The position numbers and the translations under genes are program-made. Shown here one piece after another: positions 17,188 through 26,439 of a stretch of 64,000 bases of DNA. The DNA comes from Paludibacteraceae bacterium (GTDB lineage: Bacteria; Bacteroidota; Bacteroidia; Bacteroidales; Paludibacteraceae). A model generated the notes under the pieces. The model did no database searches and was not told the origin of the DNA. It saw nothing but the letters and a program-made list of their open reading frames with translations. Every line of letters starts with the position of its first letter. Position 1 is the first letter of the stretch. The DNA lies in contig JAKSNY010000003.1 in the NCBI GenBank assembly GCA_024399495.1, positions 1-64,000 of the forward strand. Reading direction: 5' to 3'.

Positions 17188-19641
17188 ATGTCAGATAATT
17201 CAAAATATAACGGAGCATCGTACGCCACACCAAATTACCCATCGGCACAGCCTGTAGTGAACGTTAATAACGATGATGACGAAAATACCCAAATAGACTA
17301 TTTTGGTTGGGCTATCCGTATAGTAAAAGGGTGGTGGCTATTTGTAATATCACTTGCCGTCTGTATGTCCATTGCATTCTTTAAGAATAAGCAGTGGCGT
17401 CCTACTTATACCAGTTCCGCCTTGGTTATCATAGAGGAGAACAAAGGTATGGCTGGTTCATCATCTGTGCTTATGCAGGGATTTATAGCAGAACATGCCT
17501 ACCGTAATGTAAATAACCAGGTTATTATGTTCGGCTCATTTGACCTTATAAGCCGTGTAATAGATAAACAACCGGAGCTAACCACAGACTACTATACACG
17601 TGGCAGATTTAAGGAGACCAACCTATATAAACACGCCCCTATACATATACAAAAAGATTTTGTAGTAAGCACAGCATACTATAGGGAGTATATATTTGAG
17701 GATAAGGGAGACGGTACCTATACCATTACCATACCAGAGACCAAAGAGATGCCTGAGACCATACTTAAAGGAAAATACGGTGAGCAGTTGGAGTCATCAT
17801 TCTTCTTCCTTACTATAGATAAGACCCCTATGTTCTACGATGGTTGCAAACTATATTTCCAATTCTTTGAGAAAGAGCAACTTGCCATGAACTATTCATC
17901 ACGTCTCTCTTTTGATTTTCTTATGAAGGGTGCATCTGTTGTAAAGTGTACCGTTACAGGTAACGTGCCTGAACGTGACCAGGATTTCCTTAACGGGCTG
18001 TGTGATGAGTTTCTTGCCGATAACCTTGAGCGTAAGAACGATGCCGCCATCAAGACCATTAACTTTATAGATGACCAATTGGCAACTCTATCAGACTCCA
18101 TTAAAATATCAGAGGGTAGGCTGAACAGTTATAAGGCATCTAACTTTGTGTCATCTACTGCGGGTAGTAATATGCTTGTATCTCAATATTCTTCTATTAC
18201 AGCCAAGCAGACAGAGATGAGGCTTAAGGAGTCTTATCTGCAATATCTTACAGATTATCTTACCAATAATGTGGAGGATGGCTCACTGCTTGCCCCCACA
18301 AGCCTTGGTATAAATGAGGGAGTACTTACAGGTCTTGTAACCAAATATACTGAGACACAACTTAAACGTAATGAGGTTGGGGTCAAGAGTCCTCTCTATG
18401 TTAAATATACAAGAGAACTTGATGCATTTAAGGAACAGATTATGGATGCCCTTACCAATATCCGCAAGCAGATGGAGATAGAAAAGGAGGATATAAACAC
18501 ACGTCTTGCAGAGATTGATAGTGAGATGCAGGAGCAGCCATATAAGGAGCAACAACTTATGAATATACAACGTAAGTTTAAACTTAACGATGATTATTAC
18601 ACATTTTTGATAAAAAAACGTGCCGATGCTCAAATCCAGAAGGCATCAAACTCACCAGATAACATTATATTGGAGCGTGCCAGATTCTCATCTCTGACTA
18701 ATGGGGCGGAGAAGGGCAAGACAAACTCCACCATGCTTATTATAGCGTTTATTATTCCGCTTGGAATCATTATACTAAAAGAGATGCTTGTACCATATAT
18801 ACGTACAGAAGCGGAGATTGCAAAACTAAGCGAGAACTTTGGCAAGCAAATAGGGGTGCTGCGTCATACAAGCAGTCGCTCGCCTGTAATTATAGACAAG
18901 CATCCTAAGAGCAGTATAGCAGAGAGTTATCGTGTGCTTAGAACTCAAATCGAGTATAAAGTAGGACGTAAGGAGAATCTGACGGTTCTGCTTACATCCA
19001 CTCAGTCAGGTGACGGTAAAACCTATATAAGTGCCAATATGGCAGGCGTTTATGCCGTTACAGGCAAAAAGACTCTGCTTGTGGACCTTGATATCCGCAA
19101 ACCGTCTGTTGCATCATTGCTTGGATTGGATACCAATAAGGGTGTTACAGATTATCTTGCAGCAGAAGAGCCTATAGAGGAGTGCATCATACACGATGAC
19201 CGCTATAAGTTTGATATTCTGCCTGTAGGTCCTATACCTCCAAGCCCTGGAGAGCTTCTTAAATCAGATAAGATGAGGGTGCTAATGGAGACTCTTAAAA
19301 AGAAGTATTGCTACATAGTTATAGATACATCGCCTATAGGTCTGGTGGCAGATGCGTACTCCATATTTAACTATACAGATATAGTGCTGTACTCTGTACG
19401 TTGCGGTAAGACTAACAAGAAGATGTTTAAGAACACCATAGCCAATCTAAGAGAGAATGGCATACAGACAGTCAACTATGTATTTAATGATGTAGATTTC
19501 AAGAAACTTGAATATTCACGCTATTATAGCGGCTATTATGGTGCATACGGCCACTACGGTAACAAGTATTACGGTTACTATGGCTACGGACACCAGAAAA
19601 ACGATAAATATGTGGAATACTTTGACGAGTCGGAGGCATAG
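17188..19641 (+). CDS. Wzc-like chain-length determinant and tyrosine kinase
   Basis: 817 residues. First membrane segment at about 50-70 (GWWLFVISLAVCMSIAFF), a long periplasmic Wzz/coiled-coil region (about 75-510), second membrane segment at about 515-532, then a cytoplasmic BY-kinase domain: Walker A SGDGKTYISAN (about 609), Walker A' LLVDLDIRKPSVASLLG (about 633) and VIDTSPIG (about 712). The tail is a Tyr cluster (RYYSGYYGAYGHYGNKYYGY) for autophosphorylation. By family it controls polymer length and opens export with Wza. It follows the Wza pair by 14 bases. The stop codon lies in the loop of a strong hairpin. Confidence 0.93.
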   Translation: MSDNSKYNGASYATPNYPSAQPVVNVNNDDDENTQIDYFGWAIRIVKGWWLFVISLAVCMSIAFFKNKQWRPTYTSSALVIIEENKGMAGSSSVLMQGFIAEHAYRNVNNQVIMFGSFDLISRVIDKQPELTTDYYTRGRFKETNLYKHAPIHIQKDFVVSTAYYREYIFEDKGDGTYTITIPETKEMPETILKGKYGEQLESSFFFLTIDKTPMFYDGCKLYFQFFEKEQLAMNYSSRLSFDFLMKGASVVKCTVTGNVPERDQDFLNGLCDEFLADNLERKNDAAIKTINFIDDQLATLSDSIKISEGRLNSYKASNFVSSTAGSNMLVSQYSSITAKQTEMRLKESYLQYLTDYLTNNVEDGSLLAPTSLGINEGVLTGLVTKYTETQLKRNEVGVKSPLYVKYTRELDAFKEQIMDALTNIRKQMEIEKEDINTRLAEIDSEMQEQPYKEQQLMNIQRKFKLNDDYYTFLIKKRADAQIQKASNSPDNIILERARFSSLTNGAEKGKTNSTMLIIAFIIPLGIIILKEMLVPYIRTEAEIAKLSENFGKQIGVLRHTSSRSPVIIDKHPKSSIAESYRVLRTQIEYKVGRKENLTVLLTSTQSGDGKTYISANMAGVYAVTGKKTLLVDLDIRKPSVASLLGLDTNKGVTDYLAAEEPIEECIIHDDRYKFDILPVGPIPPSPGELLKSDKMRVLMETLKKKYCYIVIDTSPIGLVADAYSIFNYTDIVLYSVRCGKTNKKMFKNTIANLRENGIQTVNYVFNDVDFKKLEYSRYYSGYYGAYGHYGNKYYGYYGYGHQKNDKYVEYFDESEA

Positions 19642-19654
19642 CCTCCTCCTCGTC
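19624..19654 (+). terminator. Strong hairpin spanning the wzc-like stop codon
   Basis: Arms 19624-19637 and 19641-19654 pair at 12 of 14 positions around a 3-base loop; the stop codon TAG is at 19639-19641. It is GC-rich but without a following T-run, so it may be a partial terminator or an mRNA end barrier. Confidence 0.5.
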
Positions 19655-19716
19655 AGTGGAAAATTGAAAGTTGAAAATTGAAAATTAACTTTCCACTTTC
19701 CACTTTCCACTTTCAA
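19655..19716. repeat. Inverted heptamer arrays after the wzc-like gene
   Basis: Heptamers GGAAAAT, TGAAAGT, TGAAAAT, TGAAAAT face TTCCACT repeated three times and TTCAACT, so the spacer can fold into a long stem. No promoter box is visible in it. Confidence 0.7.
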
Positions 19717-19729
19717 CTAATAAAATATT

Positions 19730-21019
19730 ATGGAAACAAGAAAGATTGCAGTTATTGGCCTCGGCTATGTGGGACTCCCACTTGCCATTGAATTTGGTAA
19801 AAAGTACCGCACCCTTGGCTTTGATATTAATGCCGCACGTGTGGCAGAATTACAGGCTGGCAAAGACCATACATTGGAGGCAAATCTTGCCGCTATGAAA
19901 GAGGCTACAGATTTGTATGCAAACAATACTGGCATAGGACTTAGTTTTGCATGCTATCCAGAGAAGTTAAAGGATTTCAACACCTTTATAGTATCCGTAC
20001 CAACTCCTATTGATGAATTTAATAATCCTGACCTTACGCCTCTACTAAAAGCATCTGCAATGCTCGGCGGCGTGCTTAAAAAGGGAGATATTGTAATTTA
20101 TGAGAGTACAGTATATCCAGGTTGTACAGAAGAGGATTGCGTACCTGTACTGGAGAAAAACTCAGGACTTAAGTTTAATGTTGATTTCTTCTGCGGCTAC
20201 TCCCCGGAGCGTATAAACCCAGGTGACAAAGAGAACACACTTACAACAATTAAGAAGATTACATCAGGTTCAACACCAGAGGTTGCTGATATAGTAGATG
20301 AACTTTATCGCTCTGTAATTAAGGCTGGTACACATAAGGCACCATCAATGAAGGTTGCAGAGGCTGCCAAGGCTATTGAAAATACACAGCGCGATATCAA
20401 TATATCGTTTATGAACGAGCTTGCACTTATATTTGACCGTGTAGGTATTGACACTAACGATGTTATTGAGGCTGCAGGCACCAAGTGGAACTTCCGTAAG
20501 TATCGTCCGGGGCTTGTAGGCGGACACTGCATAAGTGTTGACCCATACTACCTTGCACATAAGGCAAACGCATTGGGTTACAACCCACAAGTAATACTTT
20601 CAGGGCGTAGAGTAAACAACAGCATTGCTCAATTTATTGCCCAGAAGACCCTGAAACTTATGATTCAGGCAGACCATAAAATCAAAGGTGCAAATATCCT
20701 TGTGTTGGGAATCACCTTTAAAGAGAACTGCCCCGATATGCGTAACACTAAGGTTATAGACATTATCAAGGAGTTGAGAGACTTTGGCGTAAATGTAGAT
20801 GTATATGACCCTTGGGCAAGCAAAGAGGAGGTTAAGGCAGAGTTTGGCATTGATTTGCTACCAAAAATCAATCCGCAAAAAAATTACCAAGCCATCATAG
20901 CCGCCGTAGCCCACAAGCAGTTCTATGAATTTGATTTCAAGAAATACAAAGACGCCGGAGCCGTAATCTTTGACGTAAAAGCCTTTGTAGATAGAAAATA
21001 CGTGGATGCAAGATTGTAA
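19730..21019 (+). CDS. UDP-N-acetylhexosamine 6-dehydrogenase (TviB/CapL type)
   Basis: 429 residues. NAD-binding N-terminus KIAVIGLGYVGLPLAIEFG and the HexNAc-type segment FDINAARVAELQAGKDHTLE place it with TviB/WbpA/CapL enzymes rather than with UDP-glucose dehydrogenase. The catalytic cysteine is in VGGHCISVDPYYL (about 263-275), and the C-terminal domain has ITFKENCPDMRNTKV. It oxidises UDP-GlcNAc or UDP-GalNAc to the uronic acid for the glycan. Base composition is still core-like; the next gene is clearly AT-richer, so this is the last gene before the accessory stretch. Confidence 0.88.
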   Translation: METRKIAVIGLGYVGLPLAIEFGKKYRTLGFDINAARVAELQAGKDHTLEANLAAMKEATDLYANNTGIGLSFACYPEKLKDFNTFIVSVPTPIDEFNNPDLTPLLKASAMLGGVLKKGDIVIYESTVYPGCTEEDCVPVLEKNSGLKFNVDFFCGYSPERINPGDKENTLTTIKKITSGSTPEVADIVDELYRSVIKAGTHKAPSMKVAEAAKAIENTQRDINISFMNELALIFDRVGIDTNDVIEAAGTKWNFRKYRPGLVGGHCISVDPYYLAHKANALGYNPQVILSGRRVNNSIAQFIAQKTLKLMIQADHKIKGANILVLGITFKENCPDMRNTKVIDIIKELRDFGVNVDVYDPWASKEEVKAEFGIDLLPKINPQKNYQAIIAAVAHKQFYEFDFKKYKDAGAVIFDVKAFVDRKYVDARL

Positions 21020-21021
21020 AA

Positions 21022-22530
21022 GTGGATACCAAATCAGGAATAACATATAGAACGTATCTTTGTTCAAAGTTGACTAAAGAACAATTGCAACAATGCTCTA
21101 AGCTTTTTTCAGAGCATTATGGTGTTTATAGTGGGGTGGACGATGCAAATAAGAAAGGACGCAAAATCACGCTTAGTGCTGCATATTATGCTTCAAAATT
21201 TGCATCCAACCCAAATATGTGGGTGTCCCTTGCCTATAGTAAGGATATTCTTATTGGTCAATGTTTTTTCTTGCGTAAGGAATTGTGTAATTCAAAAACA
21301 TGTGTGTGGGTTGCTCAATTAGTGGTTCATAGTTTTTATAGAAACAGACGTATAGGTACAAAACTTTTACAATCAGCATGGGGATTTTCAAATTACTATG
21401 CTTGGGGTCTTGCAACAGCAAATTCATTAACAATTAAAACACTTGAATCTGTAACTTGGCGTCAAGTTACCCCAAAATATATTGCAGATAATTTAGATGT
21501 AATAGAAAAACTCTGTGATGATATTGAGTTTGCTAATGCTAATAGAATTGAAGTTGAAAATAACAAATCTCAAATTTTCACAAATTTCTACCCAGAGCAT
21601 AATGCTCATGATGCTCATATATATATTGAACGTTTAGGACAGTTGCAAGATGGATATGAGTGGTTGGCATTTACATTTGCTCCACAGAGTATGTGCTATT
21701 CATCAGAACGGATGAATCAATTATTGGAGGTGTCAGCAGAGCAATTGAATGAGGCATATTCTAGAATGGATGTAAAAAATCAACCTTGGTCTCATTATAC
21801 ATCAACTGAAATTGATTATGTTGAAAAAGTCTGTAAATTAAAGAGTACGAATCGTATTCTTGATGTTGGCTGTGGAATGGGTAGACATAGCATTGAATTA
21901 GCAAAAAGAGGATATGAAACAATAGGCGTGGATATGTCTGAATCTTTAATTTCTCAGGCAAAATCATCTGCCACAAACCTTCCTGTTACATTTGATGTTA
22001 AAGATTGCAGGTATTTATCATATAGAGGAACTTTTGATGTCATTATTTGTTTGTATGATGTAATAGGTTCTTATAGAACATATCAAGATAATGAGTTAAT
22101 TGTTAAAAGTATTTATAAAAAATTAAAGCCGGAAGGTATGGCTATTGTTTCAGTTATGAATATGGAGCTAACTAAGAGCATTGCAATTCATAGAGAAAAA
22201 ATTAAAGAAAATGTAGGCTCCTTGTTAAAACTGAAAGCGTCAAATATTATGCAAACTACAGGGAATGTTTTTAACCCTGATTATTTTATTCTTGATGAGG
22301 ACGACCATTTGGTATATAGGAAAGAACAATTTGACAAAGATGGCTTTTTGTCGGCAGAATATCTTGTGGCGGATTATAGATTTACCAAACTGGAGTTGGA
22401 ACAAATGTTCAAAGATAACGGTTTTAGTGTGTTAGATGCAAAATATGTCCAACTTGGTCACTGGGAAACTCCTTTACAACCTACGGATAGCAGAGCTAAG
22501 GAAATATTGATGGTTGTAAGAAAAAAATAA
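21022..22530 (+). CDS. GNAT-like acetyltransferase/methyltransferase fusion
   Basis: 502 residues, GTG start two bases after the previous stop. The N-terminal part (about 1-230) resembles a GNAT domain: VAQLVVHSFYRNRRIGTKLLQ has the acetyl-CoA loop R-x-x-R-x-G-x (about 103-113). The C-terminal part (about 250-500) is a class I SAM methyltransferase with ILDVGCGMGRHSIELAKRG and GVDMSE. Both functions would fit decoration of a sugar or aminoacyl group, but the substrate is unknown. Strongly AT-rich relative to the preceding gene. I do not recognise this exact fusion. Confidence 0.7.
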   Translation: MDTKSGITYRTYLCSKLTKEQLQQCSKLFSEHYGVYSGVDDANKKGRKITLSAAYYASKFASNPNMWVSLAYSKDILIGQCFFLRKELCNSKTCVWVAQLVVHSFYRNRRIGTKLLQSAWGFSNYYAWGLATANSLTIKTLESVTWRQVTPKYIADNLDVIEKLCDDIEFANANRIEVENNKSQIFTNFYPEHNAHDAHIYIERLGQLQDGYEWLAFTFAPQSMCYSSERMNQLLEVSAEQLNEAYSRMDVKNQPWSHYTSTEIDYVEKVCKLKSTNRILDVGCGMGRHSIELAKRGYETIGVDMSESLISQAKSSATNLPVTFDVKDCRYLSYRGTFDVIICLYDVIGSYRTYQDNELIVKSIYKKLKPEGMAIVSVMNMELTKSIAIHREKIKENVGSLLKLKASNIMQTTGNVFNPDYFILDEDDHLVYRKEQFDKDGFLSAEYLVADYRFTKLELEQMFKDNGFSVLDAKYVQLGHWETPLQPTDSRAKEILMVVRKK

Positions 22531-22596
22531 CAGCAAAGGTGTTGATGTTTAATCGTTTAGTTTGTTCAGAGGTAAAATTGTTTATAATTTAAATAT

Positions 22597-23136
22597 ATGG
22601 ATACAAATATTGTTTTATCAATTTGTCAAGTTGTTGCAGTCGCAATTATTCCATTGCTTGTTTGGTGGATCGGTTATAAAGCACAAAACAGACAATTAAG
22701 GATTGAAGCCAAAATGCAGCTATTCCTAAAATTAATGGCAAAAAGGAACGTAAATTACATTACTCAAGAATGGGTCGATTCTCTTAATGTAATTGAAGTA
22801 GTTTTTCAAGATAATATAAAAGTTTGTGATGCTTGGAAAGATTATCATAATAGTTTAAATACAAAATCGCCAACTTATAGTCAAAAGCAAGCATATAAAT
22901 TACAATTGTTATCAGAGATGGCGGATGTATTAGGGTATAAGTCACTGAAGCAGACGGATATTGCTAATGTATATCATCCAAAATATTTATCTAATAGTAA
23001 AGATATTAAAGATGCGACTGAATTAGAATTGTTAAGAGTGCTATTGCATTCTAAAAATTTATCAACTCCAATGACAGATGAAGAATTTGCAAAAAGGAAA
23101 AAGGCGGTTTCGTTGGATGATGATATAAAAGTGTAA
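22597..23136 (+). CDS. Hypothetical protein with one N-terminal membrane helix
   Basis: 179 residues. One hydrophobic helix at about 4-27 (IVLSICQVVAVAIIPLLVWWIGY) is followed by a soluble, mostly helical region rich in Lys/Gln with no motif I recognise. It stands alone, with 66 bases before and 39 after, between the fusion gene and the ATP-grasp gene, and is AT-rich. It is unlike glycan enzymes and could be an accessory or defence-related protein; function unknown. Confidence 0.65.
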   Translation: MDTNIVLSICQVVAVAIIPLLVWWIGYKAQNRQLRIEAKMQLFLKLMAKRNVNYITQEWVDSLNVIEVVFQDNIKVCDAWKDYHNSLNTKSPTYSQKQAYKLQLLSEMADVLGYKSLKQTDIANVYHPKYLSNSKDIKDATELELLRVLLHSKNLSTPMTDEEFAKRKKAVSLDDDIKV

Positions 23137-23175
23137 AATTATAGTTTTTACATTCTGTTGTAAACAAGTGTTATA

Positions 23176-24309
23176 ATGCAAAAATTAGCTATTATAGGAG
23201 CATCTTACTTGCAGAAACCTTTGGCTGAGAAAGCAAAGGAGATGGGACTATATACGCTATGTTTTGCGTGGGAAGATGGGGCAGTTTGTAAAGATTTGGT
23301 TGATGAGTTTTATCCAATCTCAATCACAGAAAAAGAGCAGATACTCAAAATATGCCAAAAAGAGCAAATAGATGGTATCTGTACTATAGCAAGTGATACT
23401 GCGGCACCTACAGTTGCATACGTAGCAGAGAAGATGGGACTTGTTGGCAATAGTTATGATTGTGCTTGCACTGCAAATAATAAATATTTGATGCGTCAAG
23501 CCTTTATGAAAGCAAACGTTCCCTGTCCTCAGTATATGATGGTTGATGAACAAAATATTAATCATTGTCAACTGTCCACTGTTAACTATCCACTAATAGT
23601 TAAGCCTTCTGACCGCAGTGGTTCTTTGGGAGTAACAAAAGTTGAAAATAAAGAAGATTTGCAGAGTGCAATTGAAAAGGCTATTAATTGCTCTTTCAAA
23701 AATCAGGCAATGGTTGAGGAGTTTATTGATGGTAGGGAGATAAGTGTAGAATTTATTTCATATAATGGTAAACATTACCCCTTGACCATCACAGATAAAG
23801 TTACAACAGAATCTCCACATTTTGTAGAGTTAGAACATCATCAGCCAGCTGATTTCAGCAAAGAGATGTATGCTAACATATATGGTGTTACAGAGCAAGC
23901 ACTGAATGCCTTGGATGTTACAAACGGAGCATCTCATAGTGAGTATAAAATCACAAAAGATGGTCAAATTAAGATAATGGAAATAGGTGCACGTATGGGC
24001 GGTGATTTTATTGGCTCTAATTTAGTGCAACTATCTACAGGCTATGATTTTCTTAAAGGGGTTATAGATGTCGCTTTAGGTCAATTTACAGCACCAAAAA
24101 AAACGTTAGATATGCATTCCGGTGTATATTTCTTATGTAGAGAGACAGCATACTTGCAGCCTATATTTTCAAAAACAAGCAGTATACCAGAGATAGTCCA
24201 ATATGAACAGACAGATTCTGAACTAAGATATGTAGAACGCAGTGCTGATAGGAGCGGGTATATAATATATCAGGCAAATAAAAAATGGATTCCAAATAAT
24301 AAGAACTAA
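23176..24309 (+). CDS. ATP-grasp ligase 1
   Basis: 377 residues. Rossmann-like N-terminus (KLAIIGASYLQKPLAEKAKEMG), ATP-grasp domain with PLIVKPSDRSGSLGV (about 139-153), VEEFIDGREISVEF (about 180-193) and the metal-binding end EIGARMGGDFIGS (about 271-283). Enzymes of this type join a carboxylate to an amine using ATP, as in PylC-like and carbamoyl-phosphate-synthase-like ligases; here an aminoacyl or lactyl decoration is possible. It is a distant paralogue of the ATP-grasp at 25249. Odd: residues about 130-138 (CQLSTVNYP) come from a heptamer array. It overlaps the next gene by one base. Confidence 0.8.
   Translation: MQKLAIIGASYLQKPLAEKAKEMGLYTLCFAWEDGAVCKDLVDEFYPISITEKEQILKICQKEQIDGICTIASDTAAPTVAYVAEKMGLVGNSYDCACTANNKYLMRQAFMKANVPCPQYMMVDEQNINHCQLSTVNYPLIVKPSDRSGSLGVTKVENKEDLQSAIEKAINCSFKNQAMVEEFIDGREISVEFISYNGKHYPLTITDKVTTESPHFVELEHHQPADFSKEMYANIYGVTEQALNALDVTNGASHSEYKITKDGQIKIMEIGARMGGDFIGSNLVQLSTGYDFLKGVIDVALGQFTAPKKTLDMHSGVYFLCRETAYLQPIFSKTSSIPEIVQYEQTDSELRYVERSADRSGYIIYQANKKWIPNNKN
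23563..23593. repeat. Heptamer array inside the first ATP-grasp gene
   Basis: GTCAACT, GTCCACT, GTTAACT, ATCCACT in tandem within the coding sequence, in frame, just before the conserved VKPSDRSGS block. Confidence 0.75.
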
Positions 24310-25244
24310 TGCCAACGGTTAATCCACATATTTCAATTGTTTCTCCTGAGTATAAAGGAGAGAAGATGGTTCATGAACTTGTATCACGAATTGTTGCAAG
24401 TGTAGAGAAAATCACTAAAAATTATGAAATAATATTAGTTAACGATGCATCTCCTGATAATACTTGGACAGAGATAGAAAAAGAGTGTAAGGCTAATCCA
24501 TTGGTAAAAGGACTTGATTTAAGTAGAAATTTTGGGCAGCATTATGCTATTACAGCTGGTCTTGCATATGCAAAAGGAGATTGGGTAGTAGTTCTGGATT
24601 GTGACTTACAGGATATACCAGAAGAAATTCCTAAATTATATAAAAAGGCACAAGAAGGGTATGATATTGTATATGCTAAACGTAAAATTAAGCACGTTAG
24701 TTGGAGTAAACGTATGTCGTCAGTATGTTTTCATACTGTACTTGATTGGTCGAGTGGAACAAAAACAGACCCGGCTATTGGTAATTTTGGTATATATAAA
24801 AACACTGTAGTTTCATCGATTAACTCTATTCCACAACAGGCACGTGGATTACAGACTCTTTTAGATGTAGTTGGCTTTAAAAGTTCCTTTATAGAGGTTG
24901 AACAAGCCCCAAGTGCAAGAGGTGGTAGTAGCTTTACTTTGCAAAAACTTTTTAAGCAGGCGTTTAATGTTATATTGGCACGTACAAACAAACCGTTAAG
25001 ATTCGCTGTGAAATTGGGATTTATAATGTCTGCACTTTCATTTTTGTTAGCAGTTTATAATTTAATAGCCCGATTAACTGGTATCATTCAACTTTCAGGC
25101 TATACTACTACTGTTTTTTCTATTTGGTTTGTAGGTGGTTTAATGTTATTTGTTATGGGTATTTTGGGTCTTTATATAGGAAAAATATTTGACCAAGTAA
25201 AAGGTCAACCATTATACATTGTGAGGGAAAGTATGAATTTCTGA
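24309..25244 (+). CDS. DPMS/GtrB-like GT2 glycosyltransferase with two TM helices
   Basis: 311 residues. The GT-A domain has ISIVSPEYKGE, ILVNDASPDNTW and the metal-binding VVLDCDLQDIPEE (about 97-109). Two C-terminal membrane helices (about 232-255 and 266-291) are typical of ArnC/GtrB/DPMS enzymes that put a sugar onto polyprenyl phosphate at the cytoplasmic face. It sits between the two ATP-grasp genes with 1- and 4-base junctions, suggesting a shared sub-pathway. Confidence 0.88.
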   Translation: MPTVNPHISIVSPEYKGEKMVHELVSRIVASVEKITKNYEIILVNDASPDNTWTEIEKECKANPLVKGLDLSRNFGQHYAITAGLAYAKGDWVVVLDCDLQDIPEEIPKLYKKAQEGYDIVYAKRKIKHVSWSKRMSSVCFHTVLDWSSGTKTDPAIGNFGIYKNTVVSSINSIPQQARGLQTLLDVVGFKSSFIEVEQAPSARGGSSFTLQKLFKQAFNVILARTNKPLRFAVKLGFIMSALSFLLAVYNLIARLTGIIQLSGYTTTVFSIWFVGGLMLFVMGILGLYIGKIFDQVKGQPLYIVRESMNF

Positions 25245-25248
25245 TATC

Positions 25249-26430
25249 ATGAGCAACAGCAAAACCATATTGATTCTTGGTGGTGGCTATTATAATGTTC
25301 CATTAATCAAAAAGTCGGTTGAACTTGGTTATTATACATTAGTGTGTGGAATTAACGGAGATTACCCAGGCTATCAGTATGCAGATAAATGGATAGATGT
25401 AGATATAACAAATAAGGATGGTGTTCTTGAAATAGTAAAAAAGTATAATGTTAATGGTGTTATTTCTACTGGGTCAGATTTTGTTTTGCCAACAATTGGA
25501 TATTTGGTTGATAATTATGGTTTGATAGGACCAACAGAACAAGCGGCTTTTTTATCAACTAATAAATATGCAATGAAACAATCCTTTCTTAAGCATAACG
25601 TAAGAACTGCTCCGTATAAAAAAGTATCATCTTTTGGTGAGGCGTGTTGTTTTGTCGTAGATTATGGGTATCCCGTTGTTTTAAAAGTAGTTGATGCGTG
25701 TGGTGGTAGAGGAATTGCGATAATTCATAATGAAAATGAATTGCAAAAGTATTATGAGATAGTTGAGAAAGAGACAAAATTGGACTATTTAATTATAGAA
25801 AAATTTATAAAAGGTGAGGAGTTTGGAGCACAAGCATATGTGCGGAATGGGGAATTGACTTTTGTAATGCCTCATGGAGACATTGTATATCATGGTTTGA
25901 CAGATGTGCCTATTGGACACTATGCTCCGTATGAACGTGCTGATGAACTGAAAAATGATATTGAAGAGCAATTAACATTATGTGTTAAAGCATTGGGTAT
26001 TGATAATACAGCTATAAATGCTGATTTTATTCTTAGCAGTGGAAAAGTTTTTGTACTAGAGATTGGTGCTCGAGCAGGTGCTACTTGTTTGCCGGAACTA
26101 GTATCTTGCCATTATGATGTAGATTATTATGAATATTTACTTCGTATGAGTGTTGGTGAAGAGATGATGTTTCCTGAAAAACCTAAATATGCCAGTTTTG
26201 TTGAAACGTTACAAACGCAACAAAACGGCATTGTTAAAGAAATAAAAATCCTTGTAATGCCCAAGGAAGTACAAAGCTTTAACCTATATCCTAAAGTGGG
26301 TGACGTGGTACGCCCGTTTAGAAATGCGTATGACAGAATAGGGACATTGGTTATGAGAGGGGAGAAATTAAGTGAACTTAGGACAATAAGAGGTAGAATA
26401 GTAAAAGGAATTAAAATTTCAACAAAATAA
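25249..26430 (+). CDS. ATP-grasp ligase 2
   Basis: 393 residues. N-terminal ILILGGGYYNVPLIKKSVELG, ATP-grasp core YPVVLKVVDACGGRGIAII (about 143-161), IIEKFIKGEEFGAQAYV (about 181-197) and EIGARAGATCLPEL (about 271-284). Similar in plan to the ligase at 23176 and also to PurK/CarB-type enzymes. The C-terminal 90 residues form an extra domain. Substrate unknown; the pairing with a polyprenyl-phosphate glycosyltransferase suggests a lipid-linked or sugar-linked ligation. It ends nine bases before the ATPase gene. Confidence 0.8.
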   Translation: MSNSKTILILGGGYYNVPLIKKSVELGYYTLVCGINGDYPGYQYADKWIDVDITNKDGVLEIVKKYNVNGVISTGSDFVLPTIGYLVDNYGLIGPTEQAAFLSTNKYAMKQSFLKHNVRTAPYKKVSSFGEACCFVVDYGYPVVLKVVDACGGRGIAIIHNENELQKYYEIVEKETKLDYLIIEKFIKGEEFGAQAYVRNGELTFVMPHGDIVYHGLTDVPIGHYAPYERADELKNDIEEQLTLCVKALGIDNTAINADFILSSGKVFVLEIGARAGATCLPELVSCHYDVDYYEYLLRMSVGEEMMFPEKPKYASFVETLQTQQNGIVKEIKILVMPKEVQSFNLYPKVGDVVRPFRNAYDRIGTLVMRGEKLSELRTIRGRIVKGIKISTK

Positions 26431-26439
26431 AATAGCTAT

